Below, one piece after another: positions 1 through 7,713 of a stretch of 13,956 nt of DNA; position 1 is the first letter of the stretch, and the number at the start of each line of letters is the position of its first letter. This stretch comes from Nitrospirota bacterium (lineage in GTDB: Bacteria; Nitrospirota; Nitrospiria; Nitrospirales; NS-4): NCBI GenBank assembly GCA_005877855.1, contig VBOF01000005.1, forward strand, positions 1 to 13,956, written 5' to 3'. Below the pieces are notes generated by a model. The model was not told where the DNA came from and made no database searches. It saw only the letters and a list, made by a program, of their open reading frames with translations. The position numbers were made by a program, and so were the translations under genes.

Positions 1-1
1 C

Positions 2-400
2 CTGCAAGACGAGAGCAAGACCAATACCCTGCCCATCTGGGTCGGCGTCGCCGAGGGGACGGCCATCCGGCTGGCCCTGGAAAGTGTGGTTCCTCCACGG
101 CCGCTCAGCCACGACCTGATCCGGAACCTGACCGAGCAACTGGGCTTGAAGATCTCGAAGGTCGTCGTGACCGACGTCAAGAACAACACGTACTATGCCT
201 CGATCTACCTGAGGAGCAAGGAATCGGACACGCAATCGGAGTTGACGGTGGACGCCCGGCCGAGCGACGCGATCGCGTTGGCCCTGCGGACCAGTAGTCC
301 GATCTACGTCACGCAAGAGGTCTTAGACCACCTGGCTCCGGAGAACGTCGACCCCTGGCTGAAGATGCTGGGATCAAAAGAGTTCGGCGGCACGGTCTAG
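2..400 (+). CDS. Bifunctional nuclease family protein (BFN/DUF151), 5' truncated
   Basis: The reading frame is open from base 2 to a TAG at 398-400, giving 132 visible residues; the N-terminus lies outside the window. The first in-window start codon (GTG at 86) is not the real start, because the conserved family sequence LPIWVGVAEGTAI is encoded upstream of it. Further hallmarks are RPLSHDLI, a YYASIYL strand, and DARPSDAIALALR followed by PIYV. These match the DUF151/BFN family, small proteins (usually about 150-165 residues) for which DNase and RNase activity has been reported in a plant member; the bacterial role is poorly defined. Probably 15-30 residues are missing. It ends 19 bp before rplM on the same strand, so co-transcription with the ribosomal-protein genes is plausible. 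Family assignment is firm; the nuclease function is from family knowledge only. Confidence 0.88.
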   Translation: MQDESKTNTLPIWVGVAEGTAIRLALESVVPPRPLSHDLIRNLTEQLGLKISKVVVTDVKNNTYYASIYLRSKESDTQSELTVDARPSDAIALALRTSSPIYVTQEVLDHLAPENVDPWLKMLGSKEFGGTV

Positions 401-419
401 CATCAAGAGTGCGAGCAGC

Positions 420-851
420 ATGACGAGAACCTACTCCGCCAAGAAGGCGGACATCACGCGCAAGTGGTACGTGGTCGATGCGAACGGGAAAACGCTGGGC
501 CACTTGGCTTCGCAGGTCGCGATCGTGCTCCGGGGCAAGCACAAGCCGGTCTTCACCCCGCACGTGGACACCGGCGACCACGTGATCGTCGTCAACGCTG
601 AAAAAGTGCACCTGACCGGCGACAAAGTCCGGACGAAGACGTACTATCGCCATTCGGGCTACCCCGGCGGGTTGAAGGCGGAAACCGTCAAGGAGGTCCT
701 GAGCCGCAAGCCGGCTGCGGTGCTCGAACGGGCCATCAAAGGCATGTTGCCGAAGACCCCGCTCGGCAAGCAGATGGCGCGCAAGTTGAACGTGTACGCC
801 GGTCCGGCCCATCCGCACCGGGCGCAGCGGCCTGAGGTGTTAGCCCTCTGA
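420..851 (+). CDS. rplM: 50S ribosomal protein L13
   Basis: A 143-residue protein, the normal length for bacterial L13 (about 142). It is a primary 23S rRNA-binding protein needed early in assembly of the large subunit. Diagnostic segments are WYVVDANGKTLGHLAS near residue 17, KTYYRHSGYPGG in the middle, and GMLPKTPLGKQMARKLNVY followed by GPAHPHRAQRP near the C-terminus. The ATG at 420 follows a modest purine-rich AAGAG at 404-408 and is the first methionine of the conserved N-terminus. rpsI begins 25 bp downstream, the near-universal bacterial rplM-rpsI pair, so both are probably made from one mRNA ending at the terminator after rpsI. Confidence 0.98.
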   Translation: MTRTYSAKKADITRKWYVVDANGKTLGHLASQVAIVLRGKHKPVFTPHVDTGDHVIVVNAEKVHLTGDKVRTKTYYRHSGYPGGLKAETVKEVLSRKPAAVLERAIKGMLPKTPLGKQMARKLNVYAGPAHPHRAQRPEVLAL

Positions 852-876
852 TCTACCACGAGGAGACTGAGCCTTT

Positions 877-1272
877 ATGTCCATGACAAGCGCAACGAAC
901 GCGACAGGGAAACGGAAGCGGGCCATCTGCCGAGCCTGGATCAGCGCGGGATCCGGCCAGTTCACGATCAATGACTGCGCCCTGGAATCCTATTTTCGCA
1001 GGGCAACTCATCGGTCGACGGTCGTCTACCCGATCGAGATCACCAACCTGCAGGGAAAGCTGGACGTGAAGGCGACGGTCGAAGGCGGCGGGAACAGCGG
1101 CCAAGCGGGCGCCCTACGGCACGCCCTGTCGAAGGCCTTGGCCACGATGGATCCTGCGCTGCGCCCGATCCTCAAGAAGGAGGGGCTCCTCACCCGGGAC
1201 TCGCGCACGAAGGAGCGGAAGAAATACGGACAGAAGGGGGCGCGCAAGCGCTTCCAGTTCTCGAAACGCTAA
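877..1272 (+). CDS. rpsI: 30S ribosomal protein S9
   Basis: A 131-residue S9, the usual length. S9 sits in the head of the small subunit, and its C-terminal tail reaches toward the P-site tRNA. Visible hallmarks are GKRKRAICRAWISAGSG near the N-terminus, a GGGNSGQAGALRHALSKAL segment around residues 68-86, and the basic C-terminus ending KRFQFSKR, in which the terminal K-R is the conserved tRNA-contacting end. AGGAG at 861-865 lies 11 bp before the ATG at 877; a second in-frame ATG at 883 is too far from it, so I prefer 877. It follows rplM by 25 bp and is followed 19 bp later by an intrinsic terminator, marking the end of the ribosomal-protein unit. Confidence 0.98.
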   Translation: MSMTSATNATGKRKRAICRAWISAGSGQFTINDCALESYFRRATHRSTVVYPIEITNLQGKLDVKATVEGGGNSGQAGALRHALSKALATMDPALRPILKKEGLLTRDSRTKERKKYGQKGARKRFQFSKR

Positions 1273-1283
1273 GGGGGCAACGA

Positions 1284-1297
1284 CCCTTTCGAAAGGG
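1284..1297. repeat. 14-bp palindrome overlapping the terminator stem
   Basis: CCCTTTCGAAAGGG reads identically on both strands. As RNA it can form a small 5-bp hairpin with a TCGA loop, using bases 1293-1297 that otherwise belong to the 5' arm of the terminator stem. The two structures cannot form together. It may be chance or an alternative fold; the longer terminator stem should be much more stable. Confidence 0.55.
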
Positions 1298-1322
1298 AAG
1301 GCCCCTCGGCCTTCCCTTTTTT
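1292..1322 (+). terminator. Intrinsic terminator after rpsI
   Basis: A perfect 12-bp stem (1292-1303 paired with 1308-1319) with a CCTC loop, rich in G/C, is followed by a run of six T (1317-1322, its first three bases part of the stem). This is a textbook Rho-independent terminator for the rplM-rpsI transcript. Its 5' arm overlaps a 14-bp palindrome (1284-1297), and it ends only about 20 bp before the argC start codon. Confidence 0.9.
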
Positions 1323-1342
1323 ATTACTCGGAGCATTACCGG

Positions 1343-2359
1343 ATGATCACGGTCGCAGTCGTCGGGGCCAGCGGATACGTCGGAGGGGAACTCCTGCGTC
1401 TGCTGTTCCGCCACCCCAAGGTGCGGGTCACCGCCGTCACGTCGGAGCAATCCGCAGGAAAGCCGGTCCAGTCGCTGTTTCCCAACCTGGTGGGACCGGA
1501 ACTGGTCTGCGAAGCCCTGGACCCCGACCGCATCGCGGCGCGCGCCGGCACGATCTTCCTGGCCTTGCCCCATACCAAGTCAGCCGGCCCCGCCCAGCGG
1601 TTCCTCAAGGCCGGCCGCAAGGTCATCGACCTGAGCGCCGACTTCCGGCTCAAAAACGCGCAGGCCTACGAAACGTGGTACCAGACCACGCATCCCTGCC
1701 CGGACCTTCTGCCCATCGCCGTCTACGGCCTGCCCGAACTGCACCGTGACGCGATCCGATCGGCCACGCTGGTCGCCACGCCCGGATGCTACCCGACCGC
1801 GGCGGTCCTCTCGCTGGCGCCCCTGCACCAGCACCAGCTGCTGGGCGACCCGGTCATCATCGACGCGAAATCGGGGATCTCCGGCGCGGGACGCACCCCA
1901 GCCCTTTCCTATCATTTCCCGGAGGCGAACGAATCCATTCAAGCGTACAAGCTGGGGGATCACCGGCACCTCCCGGAGATCGAACAGGAACTCGGCGTCA
2001 CCGTCACGTTCACCCCGCATCTGGTCCCCATGACGCGGGGTATCCTCAGCACCGCCTACGTGCGCCTGCGGCAGGCCCGCACCACGGCACAACTGACGGC
2101 TCTCTATCGGGACTTCTACAAGAACGAGCCGTTCGTGCGGGTGTTGGACCCGGGACACTCTCCGAATCCCCTGCATACCCGCGGCGCCAACCTCTGTGAG
2201 GTCTCAGCCTTCGCCGATCCGCGGACCGGCATGGCCACGCTGATGGCCGCCCTCGACAACCTGGTCAAGGGCGCGGCCGGCCAGGCCATCCAAGCGTTCA
2301 ACCTCATGCAGGGATGGGACGAAACGCTCGGGCTGCAGGACTCCGGCCTCTACCCATAA
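1343..2359 (+). CDS. argC: N-acetyl-gamma-glutamyl-phosphate reductase
   Basis: A 338-residue protein, typical for ArgC. It catalyses the NADPH-dependent reduction of N-acetylglutamyl-phosphate to the semialdehyde, the third step of arginine biosynthesis, in the cytoplasm. The N-terminal dinucleotide-binding motif is GASGYVGGELLRLL (residues 8-21). The catalytic cysteine lies in the family signature TPGCYPTA (Cys149). Other conserved segments are DLSADFR (96-102), YGLPEL (128-133) and, later, KSGISGAGR. The ATG at 1343 follows GGAG at 1330-1333. Only about 20 bp separate the start from the upstream terminator, and I see no good promoter in that gap, so expression may rely on readthrough or on a promoter I cannot recognise. 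argJ follows after 18 bp, which suggests one arginine operon. Confidence 0.97.
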   Translation: MITVAVVGASGYVGGELLRLLFRHPKVRVTAVTSEQSAGKPVQSLFPNLVGPELVCEALDPDRIAARAGTIFLALPHTKSAGPAQRFLKAGRKVIDLSADFRLKNAQAYETWYQTTHPCPDLLPIAVYGLPELHRDAIRSATLVATPGCYPTAAVLSLAPLHQHQLLGDPVIIDAKSGISGAGRTPALSYHFPEANESIQAYKLGDHRHLPEIEQELGVTVTFTPHLVPMTRGILSTAYVRLRQARTTAQLTALYRDFYKNEPFVRVLDPGHSPNPLHTRGANLCEVSAFADPRTGMATLMAALDNLVKGAAGQAIQAFNLMQGWDETLGLQDSGLYP

Positions 2360-2377
2360 CGATCCAGAAGGAAAGCG

Positions 2378-3586
2378 ATGAAGACGTTCCTCACAGGGGG
2401 GATCACCGCCGTGCCCGGGATCCTGGCGGCCGGCATGGCTGCCGGGATTAAGAAGGCAGACGTCCCCGACCTCGCGTTGATCGTCTCCGAGCGAGAAGCG
2501 ACAGCGGCGGGCGTCTTCACCCTCAACAAGGTGGTGGCCGCTCCGGTCATCCTGGACCGCCAGCGATTGCGCCGTGGCAAGGGCCGGGCCATCCTCGCGA
2601 ATAGCGGCAACGCCAATGCCTGCACCGGCCGCCAGGGATACGCCGACGCCGTGAAGATGGCTGCCCTCACGGCGAAGGCGCTGGGCTTCCGCCCGGAGGA
2701 CGTCTTCGTCGCTTCCACCGGCGTGATCGGGAAACCGTTGCCCATGGAGCGGATCGATGCCGCGATCCCGGCGCTGGCCGGCCAGTTGCGTCGCGACGGA
2801 GGAGAAGACGCGGCGCGCGCCATCATGACGACCGACACGACGGTCAAGATGGTCGTCGCCACGGACACGCTTGGAGGACGCACCATCACCGTAGGCGGCA
2901 TCGCCAAGGGCTCCGGCATGATCCATCCGAACATGGCCACGATGCTCGCCTTCCTGGCCACCGACGCGGCAGTGCCGCGCGCCATCCTGCAAGCAGGCTT
3001 GCGTCAGGCCACAGACCGGTCCTTCAACCGGATCCCGGTGGACGGCGATACCAGCACGAACGACATGGTGCTGTGCCTGGCCAATGGCGTCGCCGGCAAC
3101 AGGCCTATAGCGTCGGGCAACGCGGATGCGCGCCGCTTCCAGGCGCTGCTCGACTTCGTCTGCCTCGACCTGGCCAAAAAGATCGCCCGGGACGGCGAAG
3201 GGGCCACCAAGTTCGTGGAGCTGCGGGTCACACGAGCCCGGACAACAGACGAGGCCGTGCGCGTCGCCGTCGCCATCGCCACGTCCAGCCTGGTCAAGAC
3301 CGCCTGGTTCGGCGCGGACGCGAACTGGGGACGGATCATGGCAGCCATCGGGCGGTCCGGCGCCCGGATCAACCCGGACTGCGTCGCGATCGCGTACGGC
3401 GATGTCCCCGTAGTCCGTCGCGGCACCGGGCTCGGCCCAGCCGCGGAAGAGCGAGCGAACACCGTGCTGAAGGGCCGCGAGTTTGCCCTCACGGTCGATC
3501 TGGGGCTCGGCCGCGCCGAGGCGACGGTGTGGACCACCGATCTCTCGCCGGAGTACGTCAAAATCAACGCCTCCTACCGATCCTGA
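2378..3586 (+). CDS. argJ: Glutamate N-acetyltransferase / amino-acid acetyltransferase (ornithine acetyltransferase)
   Basis: A 402-residue ArgJ of normal length. It transfers the acetyl group from N-acetylornithine to glutamate, recycling it in the cyclic arginine pathway; many members also use acetyl-CoA to make N-acetylglutamate, but the sequence alone does not show whether this one is bifunctional. The self-cleavage site is visible: KGSGMIHPNMATML, where cleavage before Thr188 (after Ala187) gives alpha and beta chains and makes Thr188 the nucleophile. Other hallmarks are NSGNANACTG (75-84), TGVIG (114-118), DGDTSTND in the beta chain, and the C-terminal VKINASYRS. AAGGA at 2368-2372 is 5 bp before the ATG. 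It lies 18 bp after argC. No clear terminator follows it. Confidence 0.97.
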   Translation: MKTFLTGGITAVPGILAAGMAAGIKKADVPDLALIVSEREATAAGVFTLNKVVAAPVILDRQRLRRGKGRAILANSGNANACTGRQGYADAVKMAALTAKALGFRPEDVFVASTGVIGKPLPMERIDAAIPALAGQLRRDGGEDAARAIMTTDTTVKMVVATDTLGGRTITVGGIAKGSGMIHPNMATMLAFLATDAAVPRAILQAGLRQATDRSFNRIPVDGDTSTNDMVLCLANGVAGNRPIASGNADARRFQALLDFVCLDLAKKIARDGEGATKFVELRVTRARTTDEAVRVAVAIATSSLVKTAWFGADANWGRIMAAIGRSGARINPDCVAIAYGDVPVVRRGTGLGPAAEERANTVLKGREFALTVDLGLGRAEATVWTTDLSPEYVKINASYRS

Positions 3587-3821
3587 GCGGCAATATTTCG
3601 CTTGAAAAGCCAGGGGACGCGTGTTAGTTTGCACAAGCTTGGATGCCGTGGTTGCCGTGACGGTCATTCCTGCTGGTGGTGAAGCCGGCGGGCATTATCC
3701 ACAATCTCGGAACGTCCGCCCTGGCGGACGGGATATCGGCGCCCTAAGGACCTGAACAATCCTCCCGCCCTGCTGTCCCAATCGGGGCGGGTCGCGCCGG
3801 TGCTAGAAAGGGGGTGACGGG
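3587..3821 (+). promoter_or_regulatory. argJ-rpsB intergenic region with a structured rpsB leader
   Basis: This 235-bp gap has no credible open reading frame. Two GC-rich inverted repeats are visible. A perfect 7-bp stem CGTCCGC/GCGGACG lies at 3713-3730 with loop CCTG. A second 7-bp stem CCCGCCC/GGGCGGG lies at 3764-3770 and 3785-3791 with a 14-nt loop. The second stem ends about 20 bp before a very strong Shine-Dalgarno (AAAGGGGGTGA, 3807-3817). In many bacteria the rpsB mRNA leader is bound by S2 for autoregulation; a similar role here is an inference from position and structure, not from a recognised consensus. Confidence 0.45.
3602..3630 (+). promoter_or_regulatory. Candidate promoter for the rpsB-tsf-pyrH-frr cluster
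   Basis: TTGAAA (3602-3607) is separated by 17 bp from TAGTTT (3625-3630), which matches the sigma-70 -10 consensus at three of six positions. It sits at the start of the non-coding gap between argJ and rpsB and would give a leader of about 185 nt. The -35 box is good and the -10 weak. Confidence 0.4.
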
Positions 3822-4589
3822 ATGGGCGTGATCACGATCAAGGACCTTTTGGAGGCCGGCGTGCACTTCGGCCACCAGACCAACCGATGGAACCCGAAGA
3901 TGAAGCGGTACATCTTTGGGGAGCGCAACGGCATTTACATCGTCGACCTGCAACAGACCCTCGCGCGGTTCGAGGCCGCCTACGATTTCGTCCGGCAGAC
4001 CGTCGCCCAAGGCGACTCCGCCCTCTTCGTCGGCACCAAGCGACAGACCAGCACGATCGTCGAAGAAGAGGCCAAGCGGTGCCAGATGTTCAACATCTCG
4101 CAGCGATGGCTGGGCGGCATGCTCACAAACTTCAACACGATCCGCAAGAGCATCGACAAATTGCGCAAGCTCGAGGCGGCGGCGACCGACGGCACCTTCG
4201 AGCGCCTGCCCAAAAAGGAAGTGGCCAAGCTGGAAAAGGAACGGCAGCGGCTCGAAGCGAGCCTGGGCGGCATCAAGGGCATGAACACCCTGCCCGGCTT
4301 CATCTACGTGGCCGACACGCGCGGCGAGCGCATCGCCATCCTGGAGGCGAACCGCCTGGAAATCCCCGTCGTCGCCATCGTGGACACCAACTGCGACCCG
4401 GACGGGATTGATTACCCCATTCCGGGCAACGACGATGCGATCCGCTCCGTTAAATTGATCACTTCCAAGATCGCCGATGCGGTGATCGAAGGGCTGCACC
4501 TGCGCGCCCAGGGCGCCGAGGAAGAGAAGCCCGCGGCCATGGCCCCGGGCGACTTGCGGACCGTCCAGGCCGCCGGCGCCGGAGTCTGA
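3822..4589 (+). CDS. rpsB: 30S ribosomal protein S2
   Basis: A 255-residue S2, within the family's usual 230-260. S2 joins the small subunit late and helps dock S1 near the mRNA platform. Conserved features are LLEAGVHFGHQTNRWNPKM at residues 9-27, RNGIYIVDLQQT (35-46), the FVGTKRQ motif (69-75), and QRWLGGMLTNF (94-104). The second half shows LPGFIYVADTR, then VAIVDTNCDPDGIDYPIPGNDDA, the standard S2 C-terminal signature. The ATG at 3822 lies 4-5 bp after a near-perfect Shine-Dalgarno. tsf follows after 42 bp, the conserved rpsB-tsf pair. The last roughly 25 residues (after HLRAQG) are low-complexity and variable, as is usual. Confidence 0.98.
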   Translation: MGVITIKDLLEAGVHFGHQTNRWNPKMKRYIFGERNGIYIVDLQQTLARFEAAYDFVRQTVAQGDSALFVGTKRQTSTIVEEEAKRCQMFNISQRWLGGMLTNFNTIRKSIDKLRKLEAAATDGTFERLPKKEVAKLEKERQRLEASLGGIKGMNTLPGFIYVADTRGERIAILEANRLEIPVVAIVDTNCDPDGIDYPIPGNDDAIRSVKLITSKIADAVIEGLHLRAQGAEEEKPAAMAPGDLRTVQAAGAGV

Positions 4590-4631
4590 AGCCAGACCCG
4601 CCGCCCGAAGCCAGCAAGGAGTCAGCGCGCC

Positions 4632-5231
4632 ATGGCAGGAGACAGCGCCCGCGTCAAGGAACTCCGGCAGAAGACCGGCGCCGGCATCATGGACTGCAAG
4701 CAGGCCCTGGTGGAAACCGGGGACGACATCAACAAGGCCGTCGACTGGCTGCGCCAAAAAGGCCTGGCTGCGGCTGGGAAGAAGGTCGGACGCGCCACGC
4801 ATGAAGGCACGATCGCCTCCTACATCCACCCCGGCAGCAAGGTGGGGGTGCTGATCGAGGTCAATTGCGAAACCGATTTCGTGGCCCGCAACGACGAATT
4901 TCAGGCCCTGGTCCGCGACCTGACCCTCCAGATCGCCGCGTCCAAGCCCCTGTACGTCCGGCGGGAAGACGTCCCACAGTCCCTGATCGACAAGGAACTG
5001 GAAATCTACAGAGGCCAGGCGAAGGAGATGGGCAAGCCCCCAGCCGCGTGGGAGAAGATCGCCACGGGCAAGCTGGAAAAGTTCTATCAGGACACGTGCC
5101 TGATGGAGCAGCTCTTCATCAAGGACCCGAGTCTCAAGATCGCCGACCTGATCAAGCAGAAGATCGCCAAGCTCGGCGAGAACATGACCGTCCGCCGCTT
5201 CACCCGGTACCAGCTCGGTGAGGAGGAATGA
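4632..5231 (+). CDS. tsf: Elongation factor Ts (short form)
   Basis: A 199-residue EF-Ts, the guanine-nucleotide exchange factor that releases GDP from EF-Tu. The N-terminal UBA-like domain (about residues 1-50) carries VKELRQKTGAGIMDCKQAL, and the core contains EVNCETDFVARN (77-88), the TDFV motif that enters EF-Tu. At 199 residues it is much shorter than the ~283-residue E. coli protein and resembles the single-subdomain forms of Thermus and several other phyla, arguing against a gammaproteobacterial origin. The C-terminal MTVRRFTRYQLGEE is typical. AAGGAG at 4616-4621 precedes the ATG by 10 bp. Its TGA overlaps the pyrH start as ATGA, so the two are likely translationally coupled. Confidence 0.97.
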   Translation: MAGDSARVKELRQKTGAGIMDCKQALVETGDDINKAVDWLRQKGLAAAGKKVGRATHEGTIASYIHPGSKVGVLIEVNCETDFVARNDEFQALVRDLTLQIAASKPLYVRREDVPQSLIDKELEIYRGQAKEMGKPPAAWEKIATGKLEKFYQDTCLMEQLFIKDPSLKIADLIKQKIAKLGENMTVRRFTRYQLGEEE

Positions 5232-5959
5232 GCCAGGCGGCGTACAAGCGCATCCTGCTGAAGATCAGCGGAGAAGTGCTTGCCGGCGACCAGTCGTTCG
5301 GGATCGACTCGCGGATGATCGAGTACATCGCGTCGGAGATCGCGGAGGTCGCCGCGATGGGCGTCGAGGTCGCGGTGGTCATCGGCGGGGGGAACATCTA
5401 CCGGGGGATCGACGCCGCCGACGGCGGCATGGAGCGGGCCTCGGCCGATTACATGGGCATGCTGGCCACCATGCTCAACGCGCTCGCCCTGCAGAACGCG
5501 CTCGAGAAACAGGGCGCGGTCACCCGCGTTCAGTCCGCCATCGAAATGCGCCAGTTGGCCGAACCCTACATCCGCCGGCGCGCGATCCGACACCTGGAAA
5601 AGAAGCGTGTGATCATCTTCGCGGCGGGCACCGGCAATCCGTATTTCTCCACCGACACGGCCGCCGCGCTGCGCGCGATGGAGATCGGGGCCGAGATCAT
5701 CCTCAAGGGCACCAAGGTCTCCGGCATCTACGACGACGATCCCATGAAGAATCCCCGCGCGACCAAATACACGAAGCTCTCCTTCATCGCCGTGATCGAC
5801 AAACGCCTCAAGGTCATGGACTCGACCGCCATCTCCCTGTGCATGGACCACAACCTCCCCATTATCGTGTTCAACGTCAAGGAGAAGGGCAACATCAAGC
5901 GCATCGTCCGGGGAGAGCAACTCGGCACCTTGGTCCATGACGAAACCGCCACCGCGTAG
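5228..5959 (+). CDS. pyrH: Uridylate (UMP) kinase
   Basis: A 243-residue UMP kinase of the amino-acid-kinase fold, normal length. It phosphorylates UMP to UDP with ATP, an essential hexameric cytosolic enzyme of pyrimidine synthesis. Visible motifs are YKRILLKISGEVL (6-18), VVIGGGNIYRG (50-60), the adenine/acceptor segment FAAGTGNPYFSTD (131-143), and LKGTKVSGIYDDDP (159-172). The ATG at 5228 overlaps the tsf stop (ATGA). The AGGAGG at 5221-5226 is only 1 bp from the ATG; the overlapping register GGTGAGG (5217-5223) gives a more normal 4-bp spacing. The start is supported by alignment of YKRILLK close to the N-terminus. frr follows with a 16-bp gap. Confidence 0.97.
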   Translation: MSQAAYKRILLKISGEVLAGDQSFGIDSRMIEYIASEIAEVAAMGVEVAVVIGGGNIYRGIDAADGGMERASADYMGMLATMLNALALQNALEKQGAVTRVQSAIEMRQLAEPYIRRRAIRHLEKKRVIIFAAGTGNPYFSTDTAAALRAMEIGAEIILKGTKVSGIYDDDPMKNPRATKYTKLSFIAVIDKRLKVMDSTAISLCMDHNLPIIVFNVKEKGNIKRIVRGEQLGTLVHDETATA

Positions 5960-5975
5960 CGCCGCGAGGGACGCC

Positions 5976-6533
5976 ATGGAATTCCCGCAGAGGAAAAAGG
6001 CCACAGAAAAAATGGAGGGTCAGATCGAGCACCTGCGCCACGAGATGGCCGCGATCCGCACGGGCCGCGCCTCGATCGGGGTGCTGGATCACGTCAGGGT
6101 GGACTACTACGGCACGCCCACCCCCCTCAAGCAGGTCGCCACGCTGGCCGCGCCCGAGAACCGGCTCCTCACCGTCCAGCCGTTCGACCCCAAGATGATC
6201 AAGGACATCGAAAAAGCGATCCTGGCCTCTGACCTCGGCCTGACTCCCACGAACGACGGCAAGCTCATCCGCCTCCCGATCCCGCCGCTCACCGAGGAGC
6301 GCCGCAAGGAGCTGGCGAAGCACGCGAAAAAGATCGCCGAAGAAGTCCGGGTCCACATTCGCAACATCCGGCGGGACGTGCACGAGGAGATCAAGAAGGG
6401 CCAGAAGGCCTCCCAGATGCCCGAGGACGAGGCCAAGAAGGCCCAAGACGAGCTCCAGAAGCTGACGGATTCGTACATCACCAAAGTGGACGAGATCCTC
6501 AAGAAGAAGGAGACGGAGATCACCGAAATTTGA
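5976..6533 (+). CDS. frr: Ribosome recycling factor
   Basis: A 185-residue RRF, which with EF-G splits post-termination ribosomes. I choose the ATG at 5976 rather than the in-frame ATG at 5937 inside pyrH. From 5976 the conserved IRTGRAS motif ends at residue 33 and the total is 185, both exactly as in E. coli RRF, and a GAGGG (5966-5970) lies 5 bp upstream; the 13 extra residues from 5937 would be unlike the family. Other signatures are YYGTPTPLKQVA, EKAILASDLGL, LPIPPLTEERRKEL and the helical basic C-terminal domain with RNIRRD. The TGA stop (6531-6533) overlaps the alr TTG start, so it belongs to the same transcription unit as its neighbours. Confidence 0.96.
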   Translation: MEFPQRKKATEKMEGQIEHLRHEMAAIRTGRASIGVLDHVRVDYYGTPTPLKQVATLAAPENRLLTVQPFDPKMIKDIEKAILASDLGLTPTNDGKLIRLPIPPLTEERRKELAKHAKKIAEEVRVHIRNIRRDVHEEIKKGQKASQMPEDEAKKAQDELQKLTDSYITKVDEILKKKETEITEI

Positions 6534-7633
6534 ATTCCACGGTCGTCGAGATTTCCCTGCCCGCCCTCCGTCATAACCTCCGTCAAGTTGCGCGCCGTGT
6601 CGGCACGGTCCCCATCATCGCCGTCGTCAAGGCCAACGCGTACGGCCACGGGGCCGTCCCCGTCACACGCACGCTCCTGACGGCCGGGGCGCACCAACTG
6701 GGCGTCGCCACGGTCGCGGAAGGCCAGGAGCTTCGGCACGCCGGCATCACCGCCCCGATCCTGGTGATGGGCGGCATCTTCCCGGACGACGTGCCGCTCC
6801 TTCAGGAACTGAGCCTGATCCCGGTTCTCCCCTCGCGGGACGCCATCTTCATGGCAGCCCGCCTCATGCATTCCCGCTCCGCGCCCCTGCCCGTCCACCT
6901 CAAAGTGGACACCGGAATGAGCCGCCTGGGACTCACGCGGGAAGAATTCCTGGACATCCTCCGCTCCGACTGGCCTCCGACCCTGCGCCTGGAAGGCCTC
7001 ATGAGCCATCTCGCCTCGGCCGACGCGGGCGATGGTGAGTCGGCCGAAAACCAGCTCGTCCGCTTTCGCGAGCTGCTCGACGCGGCGAAGTCAGCCGGTC
7101 TGGCGGTGCCGGCTGCGCACATCGCCAACAGCGCCGCCATCCTGCGCTTCCCGGCCAGCTACTTCGACCGCGTGCGTCCCGGCCTCATGCTGTACGGGTA
7201 CGTCAACGGGCCGGCGGCCGCAGCCGAGCTCCGGCCTGCGCTCTCGTGGAAGACCCGCATCGTGCAGGTGAAACGTGTCGGCGTCGGCCAGCCGGTCAGC
7301 TACGGCGGGACGTTCGTCACGTCCCGTCCCTCGACCCTGGCCATCCTGCCGGTCGGCTATGCCGACGGGTACAGCCGCGCCCTGTCCAACAAGGGGCACG
7401 TGCTGGTCCGCGGCAGGGCGGTGCCGATCGTCGGGCGGGTCTGCATGGACCTCACGGTGGTCGACGTGTCGGACCTCCCGGACGTCCGTCCAGGCGACGA
7501 GGCGGTCCTGCTGGGCAGGCAGGGCGCGGCCGCGATCACCGCGGACGACCTGGCCGCCTGGCAGAACACCATCAGCTACGAAGTCCTCTGCCGGATCAGC
7601 CCCCGCCTCACGCGCGTCTACCTGGAAGACTGA
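6530..7633 (+). CDS. alr: Alanine racemase (PLP-dependent)
   Basis: A 367-residue alanine racemase, usual length, converting L-alanine to D-alanine for peptidoglycan. The N-terminal barrel carries AVVKANAYGHG with PLP lysine Lys34. The second catalytic residue is the Tyr of VSYGG (Tyr258), and the other active-site segments are LKVDTGMSRLG (124-134), RPGLMLYG (216-223), VGYADGY (275-281), GRVCMDL (302-308) and TISYEVLCRISPR (347-359). The start is a TTG at 6530 whose bases overlap the frr stop (TTGA). GGAG at 6515-6518 lies 11 bp upstream, and no ATG or GTG lies between this TTG and the conserved TVVEI segment. The link to translation genes is operon context rather than pathway; tight overlap suggests co-expression with frr. 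Confidence 0.95.
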   Translation: MNSTVVEISLPALRHNLRQVARRVGTVPIIAVVKANAYGHGAVPVTRTLLTAGAHQLGVATVAEGQELRHAGITAPILVMGGIFPDDVPLLQELSLIPVLPSRDAIFMAARLMHSRSAPLPVHLKVDTGMSRLGLTREEFLDILRSDWPPTLRLEGLMSHLASADAGDGESAENQLVRFRELLDAAKSAGLAVPAAHIANSAAILRFPASYFDRVRPGLMLYGYVNGPAAAAELRPALSWKTRIVQVKRVGVGQPVSYGGTFVTSRPSTLAILPVGYADGYSRALSNKGHVLVRGRAVPIVGRVCMDLTVVDVSDLPDVRPGDEAVLLGRQGAAAITADDLAAWQNTISYEVLCRISPRLTRVYLED

Positions 7634-7647
7634 TGCCGCGCCCCATC

Positions 7648-7676
7648 TTGCCTGGCCCGGATAAAACCGGTATGGT
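7648..7676 (+). promoter_or_regulatory. Promoter for the mlaE-mlaF-mlaD operon
   Basis: TTGCCT (7648-7653) and TATGGT (7671-7676) are separated by exactly 17 bp, each matching consensus at four of six positions. The predicted start near 7683 leaves a leader of about 30 nt containing GAGAGAGG (7700-7707) before the mlaE ATG. It gives the transporter operon its own promoter separate from the alr unit. Confidence 0.6.
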
Positions 7677-7713
7677 ATCGCCACGTCCGTCATTTCCCTG
7701 AGAGAGGCCGCGC

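Noticed and set aside
2204..3667. Long open frame (487 codons) on the minus strand opposite argJ
   Set aside because: It lies entirely opposite an unmistakable argJ; high-G+C genes often leave the antisense frame open. The translation is low-complexity and rich in Gly, Asp, His and Arg, with no recognisable domain.
3744..4829. 361-codon minus-strand open frame opposite rpsB and tsf
   Set aside because: It is antisense to two certain essential genes, with no recognisable motif and the composition of a shadow frame.
5937..5975. Upstream ATG start for frr inside pyrH
   Set aside because: It would add 13 residues not found in the family; ATG 5976 gives 185 residues with the conserved motif at the exact expected position.
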